Shown here: one piece after another, positions 46,112 to 54,184 of the stretch | How positions within the stretch are numbered: the first letter of the stretch is position 1 | Layout of the letters: every line of letters starts with the position of its first letter | The notes under the pieces: model-generated | The model's input: the letters and a program-made list of their open reading frames with translations, nothing else | Databases searched by the model: none | What the model was told of the DNA's origin: nothing | Translations under genes and position numbers: made by a program | Assembly: GCF_014189535.1 (NCBI RefSeq) | Contig: NZ_CP050307.1 | Location: 2,170,001 to 2,234,000 of the forward strand | Direction of reading: 5' to 3' | Length of the DNA stretch: 64,000 nucleotides | Origin: Rhizobium lusitanum | GTDB taxonomy: Bacteria > Pseudomonadota > Alphaproteobacteria > Rhizobiales > Rhizobiaceae

Positions 46112-46288
46112 ATGCAAGAGCGTGAAGCTGTTCGGAACGAGATACCCTTACACGTCGTTGATCGTCTGGAAAGTGAGTGGCGGTCGGTGCAGGTCGAGCG
46201 CTCGTCGCTTGGGCACGCGCCGAAGACCGACACGGTCGACAGGGCTGCGACGATGCCGGTCGACAACCTTGGAACGGCCAATAGCTGA
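46112..46288 (+). CDS. Small hypothetical protein (58 aa) with a perfect Shine-Dalgarno
   Basis: AAGGAGGT lies 5 bases before ATG 46112 and the frame of 58 codons ends in TGA. The upstream 100 bases are AT-rich, unlike the surroundings, and could hold a promoter. The product starts MQEREAVRNEIPLHVVDRLE and is charged in its first half, with no membrane helix and no motif I recognise. It occupies the 423-base gap between two converging genes (LysR and the ABC permease). The rest of that gap shows no other gene. The ribosome site is the main argument that it is real. Confidence 0.45.
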   Translation: MQEREAVRNEIPLHVVDRLESEWRSVQVERSSLGHAPKTDTVDRAATMPVDNLGTANS

Positions 46289-46377
46289 TACCGCCGCCCG
46301 TTGTCTCGGCGTGTTGTCCTGGGCCGCCGCTTACGGTGATCCTGTCGGATCATCCCTAAGGCAATGGATGCGGATAC

Positions 46378-47235
46378 TCATTCGCGCCAGTTCAGGAAGC
46401 GCCGTTCGACCTGGCCGATGATGAAGTTCACGATCAGGCCCATCACCGACAATATAGCGACGCCGGTGAACAACTTTTCGAGATCATAGAGCGAGCCCGC
46501 TTCGAGAATATAGGCGCCGATGCCAAATTGCGCGCCCAGCATTTCCGCGGCGACCAGCAGGATAATCGCGATCGCGATCGAGACTCGAAGGCCGGAGAGA
46601 ATGGCCGGGAAAGCGGCCGGCAGGACGATCTTGCGGACGATCGACCACCAACTCAAGCCGAAGCTCTGGCCCATGCGGATCAGCGAGCGATCGACATTGT
46701 CGACGGCGCCGTAGGTGGCAACGACCGTCGGCGTGAATGTCCCGAAGGCGATCAGCGCATATTTCGAGGTTTCGTCGATCCCGAACCAGATGACGAACAG
46801 CGGCAGCAGCGCGATCTTTGGGATCGGAAACAACGCCGCCACGAGCGGCACGAGGCCGGCGCGGACATGGCTGAAAAGGCCGATGCAAACGCCGATCGAG
46901 ATGCCGGCGGTAATGCCGAGAGTGGCGCCGACGAAAAGCCGCTGCAAAGACGGTAGCAGATGCTGCCAGAGCAGGCCGGTCCGCCAGAGCTGCATGAAGG
47001 TCTCGAGAACCGCCGAAGGTCGCGGCAGCGTCAGGTTCGAGATGACGCCGGTGCGGGTGCCAATTTCAGCAAGCGCGATCAGGACGACGAAGACTGCGAT
47101 CGCCATGCCGCGAACCGGCGTCGGCGCAAAGCCGCCGCCGCGAAAGTCGACAGCGCGAACCGGCGCCGCATTCGTTCCGGTATTTTGGTCATCGGCCGTG
47201 CCTGACGGCGTTGAAAATGTGGTGATGTCAGACAT
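46378..47235 (-). CDS. ABC transporter permease (nitrate/sulfonate/taurine type)
   Basis: 285 residues with about six membrane segments and the conserved loop RMGQSFGLSWWSIVRKIVLPAAFPAILSGLRVSIAIAI. The C-terminal LGAQFGIGAYILEAGSLYDLEKLFTG is typical of the SsuC/TauC/ThiX group. It is preceded by an unusually long cytoplasmic N-terminus (about 40 residues). Its start overlaps the ATPase stop by 8 bases. Last gene of the binding protein-ATPase-permease operon. Confidence 0.88.
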   Translation of the reverse strand: MSDITTFSTPSGTADDQNTGTNAAPVRAVDFRGGGFAPTPVRGMAIAVFVVLIALAEIGTRTGVISNLTLPRPSAVLETFMQLWRTGLLWQHLLPSLQRLFVGATLGITAGISIGVCIGLFSHVRAGLVPLVAALFPIPKIALLPLFVIWFGIDETSKYALIAFGTFTPTVVATYGAVDNVDRSLIRMGQSFGLSWWSIVRKIVLPAAFPAILSGLRVSIAIAIILLVAAEMLGAQFGIGAYILEAGSLYDLEKLFTGVAILSVMGLIVNFIIGQVERRFLNWRE

Positions 47236-47995
47236 TGACCAGCTCCTTGTCGGCGGCCATGGCCTCTTCCCGCATCAGCTCCCAGAGCTGCTTCTGCTTT
47301 TCCTCCAGTACCGGATCGCCGAGATGGCGGTCGGAAAGCGGAATATCGATATCGACGATCTCACGAATACGTCCGGGGCGGCGCGACAGGACGACGACGC
47401 GGTGTCCCAACCGGACGGCCTCGTTGAGGTTGTGTGTCACATAGACCGATGTGAAGGGCTGCCGGGTCCAGAGCGAAATCAGGTCGTCCATCAATAGTTC
47501 GCGGGTCTGGCTGTCGAGCGCCGAAAGCGGCTCGTCCATCAGCATGACGGCGGGGCGAACGGCCAGTGCGCGGCTGATGGCCACGCGCTGACGCATGCCG
47601 CCGGAGAGTTGCTTCGGGAGTGTGCGCCGAAATTCGGAGAGGCGCGTGCGTTCCAGGACGTCCGCGACGATCTCGTCCATCTCTCGGCCGCTGAGACCGT
47701 GATCCTCGAGCACCAGCTTGATATTGCCTTCGACCGTTCGCCACGGCAGCAGGGCAAAGTGCTGGAATACATAGGTGAGCGGATTGAGCGAACCCGCTGG
47801 CGGGTCGCCGATTTGCAGGACCTCGCCGGACGAGGGCCGTTCGAGGCCGCCGAGAAAGCGCAACAACGTGGACTTGCCGCATCCGGACGGTCCAATCAGA
47901 CAGACGATCTGGCCCTGCGGAATATCGAGCGAGATGTCCTTCAGAACCTCGACGGATCCGTAACGATGGCTGATATTCTTGAGTTTCAGGTCCAT
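47228..47995 (-). CDS. ABC transporter ATPase (nitrate/sulfonate/taurine type)
   Basis: 255 residues: Walker A GPSGCGKSTLLRFLGGL, Q-loop VFQHFALLPWRTV, signature LSGGMRQRVAISRAL, Walker B VMLMDEPLSALDSQTRELL and H-loop THNLNEAV. ATG 47995 has GGAGG 5 bases upstream and is preferred over an ATG 12 codons earlier. It energises the importer with the adjacent permease and the binding protein encoded 51 bases upstream. Confidence 0.9.
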   Translation of the reverse strand: MDLKLKNISHRYGSVEVLKDISLDIPQGQIVCLIGPSGCGKSTLLRFLGGLERPSSGEVLQIGDPPAGSLNPLTYVFQHFALLPWRTVEGNIKLVLEDHGLSGREMDEIVADVLERTRLSEFRRTLPKQLSGGMRQRVAISRALAVRPAVMLMDEPLSALDSQTRELLMDDLISLWTRQPFTSVYVTHNLNEAVRLGHRVVVLSRRPGRIREIVDIDIPLSDRHLGDPVLEEKQKQLWELMREEAMAADKELVNV

Positions 47996-48046
47996 GTGTC
48001 CTCCAGGCAAGGGCCGCGAAGGCCCCCGCATTCAGCCGCAGGCCGA

Positions 48047-49069
48047 TCAGATAGTCTTGACGTAGGACGTGTCGAAAAGCTGTTCGTTGGTGATCTCTTC
48101 CTTGACCATGCCTTCGGATTTGAACCATTCGAGCTGCTCGACGCAGCTGCCGAGCGAGAGTGCCAGGCCGCTGTTGATGCGCATCGCGCCGTCGATCAGG
48201 TTCTGCCTGGCCGTCTCGAAGGGGCTGTCGCTTTCGACGTATTTGTGCACGATCTTCGCCAGGTCGTCGCGCTCGGCGTCGTTTGCCTTGTTGTCGACGA
48301 AGGCTGCGTTATAGTCCGCAATCGCCTTGGAATAGGCTTTGACGAAGGCTTCCGTCAGTTCCCGTTCGCTCTTGGCATTCTTGGTCGAGGTAAAGGCGGT
48401 CGTCACCTGGTAGTTTGGTGCATAATCGGACACGAGGCCGATCTGCTTGGCAGCGCCTTCCCTAAGCATCTGCTTTGCCACATTCGGCTGGATCGCCCAG
48501 GCATCTATCTGCCCGGTCGAGAGCGCCCCGACGAGGGCGCCGAGCTTTTGCAGCGGGCGGAGCTGGATGTCTGATAGCTTGATATTGTTTGCCTGCGCGA
48601 TCTTGTGGACCATGAAATGGAAGGATGAGCCGGCGGTGGTGATGCCGAAGCTCTTGCCGGCAAGCTTTGACGGGTCTGTCAGGCCCGCATCATAGGCCTT
48701 GTTCGAGGCGAGGATCACGGCACCGACGGTTCCCTTTTCCTCGGTGAGCGCACCGCCGATAACCTTGACCGCGTCCTTCTGCGCCAGGCTGATGAGGCCG
48801 CCGCTCATCGCAGTGACGCCGAAATCCGCGTCACCAGAGGCGATGGCCACAGCCATGGGCTGGGCGGCTTCGAAGAATCTCAGATCAATATCGAGTCCGA
48901 CTTCCTTGTAGTAGCCGCGCTCATAGGCAATGAAGCTCGGCGCATGGCTGGCGAGATGCAGAACCGCGAGATTGCGGGTCGCCGCGCGCGCCGGCATGCC
49001 GAAGGTGGCGGCAGCGCCGACCGCGCCCATGCCGATAAGCGCCTGACGGCGGTTCAAGGTAAGCGTCAT
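48047..49069 (-). CDS. Tat-exported ABC transporter binding protein (NMT1/SsuA-like)
   Basis: 340 residues with a twin-arginine signal (LNRRQALIGMGAVGAAATFGMPARA) and an NMT1/THI5-like fold: APSFIAYERGYYKEVGLDIDLRFFEAAQPMAVAIASGDADFGVTAMSGG. ATG 49069 is chosen because GGAGGAGA lies about 8 bases upstream and the Tat signal then begins in the right place. Family members bind sulfonates, nitrate, aromatic acids or thiamine precursors. A dehalogenase-like hydrolase gene 149 bases upstream on the same strand points to a halogenated or other organic acid, but this is only context. Confidence 0.83.
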   Translation of the reverse strand: MTLTLNRRQALIGMGAVGAAATFGMPARAATRNLAVLHLASHAPSFIAYERGYYKEVGLDIDLRFFEAAQPMAVAIASGDADFGVTAMSGGLISLAQKDAVKVIGGALTEEKGTVGAVILASNKAYDAGLTDPSKLAGKSFGITTAGSSFHFMVHKIAQANNIKLSDIQLRPLQKLGALVGALSTGQIDAWAIQPNVAKQMLREGAAKQIGLVSDYAPNYQVTTAFTSTKNAKSERELTEAFVKAYSKAIADYNAAFVDNKANDAERDDLAKIVHKYVESDSPFETARQNLIDGAMRINSGLALSLGSCVEQLEWFKSEGMVKEEITNEQLFDTSYVKTI

Positions 49070-49218
49070 TCCGGTGTCTCCTCCGATGGGACATCGCCTA
49101 GGGGCGTCTTTGCTCCTGTTTGCCATTGGCCGCTGCGGAAGGCAACCAACCGGGACGATGTCTCCGATACCTTCTTCGCTTAAGCTTCAGGCATGGAGGC
49201 AGGTTACCCGCCGGCGCG

Positions 49219-50121
49219 TCATCGGGAGATTTTCTCCAGAAAGGGCAGAAGTGCGCCGAGCACCTCGTCGGCTTCGGTTTCAGGCAACAGGTGGCCGCCG
49301 CCGATGCCGACGCCTTCGACATTTTCCGCCCAATCCGCCCATATGTTCAGCGGTTCCCGACCGTCGCCATAGAGCCGTCCCGCTTCCGATAGGACAAGGA
49401 CAGGTGCGCGGATCTTGCGCCCGGATGCGCGATCAGTGAGATCGTCGGCTTCATCGATGGTGGCGCCGGCCCTATAGTCCTCGCACATGGCATGCCGCAC
49501 CTCCGGCCTGTCGAATGCGGCCCGATAGTCCTCGAGCGCCAGCGGGTGCAGCCGGTCGATGCCGAGCGCCATCTTGTCGAGGGTGAGGTCGATCAGGAAG
49601 CGAGGGTTCGCCGCCATCAGCTTTTCCGGCAGGGGTGCCGGCTGCGCCATCATGAACCAATGCCAGGCGCCCATGCCGAAAGCCTTGCTGGCGCCTTCCC
49701 ACATCTCCGGCGTGGGTACGACGGTGACCGACACAAGTGCTGTCACCGCTTCCGGATAGTCGAGCGTCATGCGGTAGGCGACACGGCCGCCGCGGTCGTG
49801 GCCAACGACGACGAAGCGTTCATGGCCGAGGGCCGTCATCATCTCATGCAGGCATTTCGCCATCCATCGCTTTGACCCGGTACCTTGGAGATTGCCGTCG
49901 ATGCTGCTGTCGCCGTAGCCGGGCAGGTCGGGGATGACCACGCTATGGTGGGTTGCAAGAACCGGTGCGATGCGATGCCAGGCAGAGCGTGTCTCCGGAT
50001 AGCCATGCAGGAGCAGGATTGCAGGTCCGGAACCGCCAGTCAGCACGGCCAACTCCGCTTCGGCGGTCTCGATGCGCCTATCCTCGAAATCGGGGAAAAG
50101 CGTGTTTGCGTGTCGATGCAT
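49219..50121 (-). CDS. Alpha/beta hydrolase of the fluoroacetate dehalogenase type
   Basis: 300 residues. The oxyanion region is LLLHGYPETRSAWHRI, and the nucleophile elbow is VVVGHDRGGRVAYRM with Asp109 as nucleophile and Arg110/Arg113 placed as the carboxylate-binding pair of fluoroacetate dehalogenases. AWHWFMMAQPAPLPEKL supplies the His-Trp halide-binding pair, and GGGHLLPET the catalytic His. Together these match the haloacetate dehalogenase (DehH1) group, which hydrolyses haloacetates to glycolate. Epoxide hydrolase activity is the main alternative. It lies between a GIN-domain gene (24 bases away) and the Tat-exported binding protein gene, all on one strand. Confidence 0.83.
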   Translation of the reverse strand: MHRHANTLFPDFEDRRIETAEAELAVLTGGSGPAILLLHGYPETRSAWHRIAPVLATHHSVVIPDLPGYGDSSIDGNLQGTGSKRWMAKCLHEMMTALGHERFVVVGHDRGGRVAYRMTLDYPEAVTALVSVTVVPTPEMWEGASKAFGMGAWHWFMMAQPAPLPEKLMAANPRFLIDLTLDKMALGIDRLHPLALEDYRAAFDRPEVRHAMCEDYRAGATIDEADDLTDRASGRKIRAPVLVLSEAGRLYGDGREPLNIWADWAENVEGVGIGGGHLLPETEADEVLGALLPFLEKISR

Positions 50122-50145
50122 GGCTTACTTTCTCCGCTGGAATGG

Positions 50146-50853
50146 CTACGGCACTTGTCTGATGCGGCCGCTGCCTCGGATTTCCGAACGCCGCAAGACC
50201 GGGCGGCCGAAGAGCTCGACGTTGCCGCTTCCGGAAATCGAGACGTCCGCATCCTCTTGCGCGGCAAGTTGCACGTCGCCACTGCCGCGAACCTTAATCT
50301 CAGCGGATTTGGCGGTCAGGTTTTTGAGGCGCGCCGCGCCCGAACCGGAAATCTCCAGGTTGACCGTATCGGCGGCTCCGGTGGCGGCAACGCTGCCGCT
50401 TCCCCGGATGCTCAGCTGCAGCTGAGGCTGATTGATCTGCGATAAAGTAAGATTGCCGCTGCCGAGCAATTTCCAGTCGGTTATCGCCGGTCCCGACAGG
50501 CTGACATCGAGCCGGGAGTCAATCCAGCCCGGATCACAATCCAGGCTCAGCTTGCCGCCTTCAATCCGCACATGGTCGACAAGCGCGGGATCGCCGCTGA
50601 CGATTGCCTCCGGCTTGTCCCCCTGCTGGTAGCGGACCGAGGCCGGCAGGTTGATCACCAGCCTGTCGACGGCGGAAAAGGGCAGGATAACCTGCTGGCT
50701 GGTGGAGACTGCGGGTCCGCAGGTGGACGGCATCGCTCCCCACAAATGCCTCGCCTCGGCCCAATCCCCCCCGGAAAGTCCGATACCAAGCGCCAGAAAG
50801 ACGACTGCACCGATCAATCCCGCTGTCGCGACGTATGCCAATTTTCCAGTCAT
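50146..50853 (-). CDS. GIN-domain (DUF2807) membrane-anchored protein
   Basis: 235 residues with one N-terminal membrane segment (about 5-27) and an exported beta-solenoid-like domain. It contains repeated glycine/serine turns: LLGSGNLTL, IRGSGSVAA, ISGSGAARL, VRGSGDVQL and ISGSGNVEL. This is the DUF2807 (GIN, head GIN domain) pattern. Proteins of this family often follow PadR and DUF1700 genes, as here. The role is thought to be envelope-related but is not established; nothing in the sequence points to a catalytic site. Confidence 0.85.
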   Translation of the reverse strand: MTGKLAYVATAGLIGAVVFLALGIGLSGGDWAEARHLWGAMPSTCGPAVSTSQQVILPFSAVDRLVINLPASVRYQQGDKPEAIVSGDPALVDHVRIEGGKLSLDCDPGWIDSRLDVSLSGPAITDWKLLGSGNLTLSQINQPQLQLSIRGSGSVAATGAADTVNLEISGSGAARLKNLTAKSAEIKVRGSGDVQLAAQEDADVSISGSGNVELFGRPVLRRSEIRGSGRIRQVP

Positions 50854-50887
50854 TGTCCCGTTCCTTCAACGTGGTGTCATGCAACGC

Positions 50888-51457
50888 TCAGGCGCGCTGG
50901 TCCAGTTCAGCCAGGCGGAAATGTAGCCGGGCATAATGGCCAAGCATGCGTATGCCCGCGCCCAGTCCCATCAACAGTAAAGCGCCGCCGCCCAGGAGGC
51001 AGCTCACCAGTCCGGCGCCGATGAGAAGGCGCGCTATTGTTCCGATCACCGGTCCGCCGAAGTCGAACAGCAGCGTGGTGACGATGATCTTCACTCCGAC
51101 CGCGCCGATGGCCGCCAGCGCAATCGCAAGGCCAAACGTGATGACAACCGTGACGATGAGCAGCGGCAGCAGGAAAAGGATGTCGACTATGGCAAGGCCG
51201 GCCAGTGCCATCGCGGCGGCCAACATGTTCGACATGCTCCAATGGGCCTCGAAACGGCGCAGCCCAGCCTCGGCTCGCAGTTCCCTGGCAATTCTGGCTG
51301 GGTCGCCCAACGCCGCCGCGACCTCCGCCTCGCTGCGGCCCGAGGCATCGGATTCGGCAAAATGCGCGGCGTAGTCGGCGACGATATCCTCGATCTCTTG
51401 AGGCGGCAGGCCGGCAAGCCCCAGTCTCAGCGTGCGCAAGAAGGCGTCCCTGGTCAT
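50888..51457 (-). CDS. DUF1700 (HAAS-domain) integral membrane protein
   Basis: 189 residues. The N-terminal HAAS signalling segment (MTRDAFLRTLRLGLAGLPPQEIEDIVADYAAHF, then GRSEAEVAAALGDPARIARELRAE) is followed by four hydrophobic helices between residues 75 and 175. The HAAS domain is known to accompany PadR regulators and to couple envelope state to transcription. Its ATG overlaps the PadR stop codon (ATGA), so the two are translationally coupled. Confidence 0.87.
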   Translation of the reverse strand: MTRDAFLRTLRLGLAGLPPQEIEDIVADYAAHFAESDASGRSEAEVAAALGDPARIARELRAEAGLRRFEAHWSMSNMLAAAMALAGLAIVDILFLLPLLIVTVVITFGLAIALAAIGAVGVKIIVTTLLFDFGGPVIGTIARLLIGAGLVSCLLGGGALLLMGLGAGIRMLGHYARLHFRLAELDQRA

Positions 51458-51780
51458 GGCAAATCCTCGAGAAGTTTATCGACTGCGCCCGCAAAGGAGC
51501 GCCAGTCGCGGCGATGCGCTTCGAAAATCGTCCGGCCGAGCGGCGTGAGCCGGTAATATTTGCGGGGCGGCCCGTTGCTGGACTCGACGATGCGGGTGGC
51601 CACCAGGCCATCATTCTGCATTCGGCGCATCAGCGGATAGATCGTGCCTTCCCCCATGCCGACGGCGGCGACCAGCGTGCTGGCAATTTCATAGCCGTAG
51701 CTTTCACCCCGCGACAGGACGGCCAGGACGCAGAGATCAAGGGCGCCTTTTCGCAATTGAACTTGGATCGAGTCGGTCAT
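51454..51780 (-). CDS. PadR-family transcriptional regulator
   Basis: 108 residues of the short PadR group: LRKGALDLCVLAVLSRGESYGYEIAS, GEGTIYPLMRRMQNDGLVAT and the wing GPPRKYYRLTPLGRT. ATG 51780 is used; the frame extends 11 codons upstream without a better site. It heads the PadR-DUF1700-GIN operon and is likely to repress it from the TTATA/TATAA dyad at 51794-51810. Confidence 0.88.
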   Translation of the reverse strand: MTDSIQVQLRKGALDLCVLAVLSRGESYGYEIASTLVAAVGMGEGTIYPLMRRMQNDGLVATRIVESSNGPPRKYYRLTPLGRTIFEAHRRDWRSFAGAVDKLLEDLP

Positions 51781-51793
51781 GAATGCCTCGGGT

Positions 51794-51810
51794 TTATAGT
51801 GCGTATATAA
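51794..51810. promoter_or_regulatory. Dyad and -10 region of the PadR operon
   Basis: TTATA (51794-51798) and TATAA (51806-51810) form an inverted repeat overlapping a possible minus-strand -10 (TATACG). TTGCAT, a possible -35, lies 17 bases further upstream. Overlap with the promoter would suit autorepression. Confidence 0.35.
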
Positions 51811-51959
51811 CAAGCTATCTGTTTATGCAAGGTAGTGGATCGATCTTCTGAGGTTGCCCGTCCGTAATCCCGATGCGGTCGTGGTCCTTGATGGCCGGCT
51901 CGCATTGTTCAGGCTGCAACAGCAACCCTGCCGGCTCGTACCTCTCGTCAAACGGAGCA

Positions 51960-52097
51960 ATGACAATGATCCGCCTGCGCTTCTTTCTTGCCGCCCTCTT
52001 TTGTCTTACGACCTCGCTGGTGCATGCCGCCGGCTTCCAGCTCATCGAGGTTCCGGCCGATAGGCCACTTCCAGCGCTGAAGGAGGGATCTGGCCGA
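51960..52097 (+). pseudogene. 5' fragment of an exported dienelactone-hydrolase-like gene
   Basis: ATG 51960 with GGAG just upstream starts a signal peptide (MTMIRLRFFLAALFCLTTSLVHA) followed by AGFQLIEVPADRPLPALKEG. This matches the beginning of exported alpha/beta hydrolases of the dienelactone-hydrolase type (G-F-x-x-I-E-V-P-A-D-x-x-G-P-A-L-x-G). The match stops after about 45 residues, where the expected A-V-W-x-P-C segment should follow. The frame then runs on into antisense of the transpeptidase gene, so the remaining hydrolase has been deleted. Confidence 0.55.
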
Positions 52098-52160
52098 TGC
52101 GCAGTAGCTGTAGCGAGAGCGTCTAGTCTCTTTACCCGGCTGTCATTTGGCTTTGCAGCC

Positions 52161-53891
52161 TCAATAAGCGCTCAGCAGATTCTGCCCAAAATTCGGCTCG
52201 ACACCGAGCAGTGGTGCGGCGCGGCTAACGATGTCGTGAACCATGGGTGCTGCTGTTTCGGCGGCGAGGTTCAAATTGTGCAAGCCCGTCAGCGGCTGGT
52301 CGATGAATGACAGCACCACATATCTAGGGTTTTCCATCGGAAAAGCGGCAAGGAAGGAATTGAAGCTCAGCTTGTGTGAATAGACGCCATTGATCACCTT
52401 GTTCGCCGTGCCCGTCTTGCCGCCGACGTGGAAGCCGGGGACATCGGCAGTCTTGCCGGTGCCCTGTTCGCCGTTCAGCTTGAACAGATATCGGATGACG
52501 TCGCTGGTGCTCTTTTTGACGATCGGCGTTTCGGTCTTCTCAGCTTCTTCCTGTGTCCTTGGCAGGAAGGTGGGCTCGATCAGCTCACCGCCATCAATGA
52601 GGGCAGCGCCAGCAACTGCCGTCTGCATCGGCGTGGTGGCGACGCCATGGCCGAAGGCGATGGTGATCGAGTTGATCTTCTTCCACACTTTCGGTTGGCT
52701 CGGCGCTTTTACCTCGGGTAGCTCCGTCTGCATCCTCGAGAGCAAGCCGAAGCGGGTCAGATAGGTCTTCTGGACGTCCATGCCGACCTTGTCCATGATC
52801 TTAGCGGTGCCGATGTTGGACGAGTAGCGGAAGATTTCGGGGACCGACAGCGCGCGTCGCGGGACGTCGCGGTCGTCGTGGATGGTGAAGCCGCCGTAGT
52901 GTAGGGGGGCACTGGCATCGAATGTGTCGGTCAGCCTGACCGTGCCGGTGTCGATGGCCATCGCGATCGAGAAGGTTTTGAACACCGAGCCCATTTCGTC
53001 GGTGCCATCGGACATGCGATTTAGCCAACCCTTGACGTCCGCCTGCGGGTCATTCGGATCGAAATCGGGAGCCGATGCCATGGCCAGCACCTCGCCGGTA
53101 TGGATATCGAGGATGACTGCACCGGCCGACTGAGCCTGATATTGGCCGATCGCATCCGACACGACGTCGTGTACGATGTTCTGGACACGAAGATCGATCG
53201 ACAGATGGACAGGCTGCAGGCTGTCGCGGCTCGTCATGCCGGCGGAGGTGAGGTCCGAAAGTCCCTGCCCATCGAGATATTTCTCGATGCCAGCGACACC
53301 ATGGTTGTCGATGTCGACATAGCCGAGGATATGGGCGGCGGTGCGTCCCCCCGGATAGAAGCGTTTGACCTCCGGACGGAAGCCAATCGCTGGAATTCCA
53401 AGCTCCAGAACCTCGCTCTGCTGCTTCGGCGTCAGCTGGCGCCGCAACCATGCAAAGTGCGATCGCTTGTCTGAAAGCTTTTGATAGAGTGCCTTTTTAT
53501 CGAGGTCGGGGAAAAGTGTCGAAAGCTTCTCCACCGCCTCGTCGACGTCGACGATATGAAACGGCTCGGCAAACATCGACACCGTCCGTATATCGGTTGC
53601 CAGAAGCTCGCCGTTACGGTCAACGATGTCGGGTCGCCACGCGATCACAGGCCCGGACGGGATATTCGCCGTATCGACGGCCGGCTGAGAGTCGAAATAG
53701 ATAAGCTTTCCGCATATGGCAAGATAAGCCATCGTGAGTACGCCAGCCAAAGTCAGGATACGAGACTTTGCCTGCCTCTTTTGCGGCCCGATGCCACAAC
53801 GCTGCGCCTGCGCGTCCCGGAACTGAATGTCAATTCTACGAGACGACCGCTCTTTATACTGAACGTGTGAAGGATCGACATTTCTATGCAA
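52161..53891 (-). CDS. FtsI/PBP2-type peptidoglycan D,D-transpeptidase, accessory copy
   Basis: 576 residues with a basic cytoplasmic N-terminus (about 43 residues), one membrane helix (about 44-64), a PBP dimer domain (RPDIVDRNGELLATDI from 86) and a transpeptidase domain. Active-site motifs are S302-V-F-K305 (in EMGSVFK; EPGST.K is usual), S357-S-N359 and K492-T-G494. All three catalytic motifs are intact, so it should crosslink peptidoglycan and bind beta-lactams. Length and order match FtsI of the division cluster, but no cell-division genes are nearby, so this is an additional copy on a secondary replicon. No convincing ribosome site precedes the ATG. Confidence 0.88.
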   Translation of the reverse strand: MHRNVDPSHVQYKERSSRRIDIQFRDAQAQRCGIGPQKRQAKSRILTLAGVLTMAYLAICGKLIYFDSQPAVDTANIPSGPVIAWRPDIVDRNGELLATDIRTVSMFAEPFHIVDVDEAVEKLSTLFPDLDKKALYQKLSDKRSHFAWLRRQLTPKQQSEVLELGIPAIGFRPEVKRFYPGGRTAAHILGYVDIDNHGVAGIEKYLDGQGLSDLTSAGMTSRDSLQPVHLSIDLRVQNIVHDVVSDAIGQYQAQSAGAVILDIHTGEVLAMASAPDFDPNDPQADVKGWLNRMSDGTDEMGSVFKTFSIAMAIDTGTVRLTDTFDASAPLHYGGFTIHDDRDVPRRALSVPEIFRYSSNIGTAKIMDKVGMDVQKTYLTRFGLLSRMQTELPEVKAPSQPKVWKKINSITIAFGHGVATTPMQTAVAGAALIDGGELIEPTFLPRTQEEAEKTETPIVKKSTSDVIRYLFKLNGEQGTGKTADVPGFHVGGKTGTANKVINGVYSHKLSFNSFLAAFPMENPRYVVLSFIDQPLTGLHNLNLAAETAAPMVHDIVSRAAPLLGVEPNFGQNLLSAY

Positions 53892-54184
53892 ATTCAGAGG
53901 ATTGAGGAGGGGGAAAAGGGGTTTTCCATCAACCCGATTATTAGGTTAAGGCATTTAAATAAACATTAACCGTACATTAAATTTTCTTCACAAAGCTTAC
54001 GTATGTCTTCCCGTCCAGCGGCATTGGAGCCCATTCTCAAAACACCATTCGCCCTCGATATCGATCGATTCAGCCACATGCCGGTTTATGCGACTGCGCT
54101 TAAACTTAGCTTGACGGCAGACGTAGCAACGTTACCCTCTCCCGCAACTGACGACCGCTTGGGCTTTGGGAGGAGACCGTGGGA

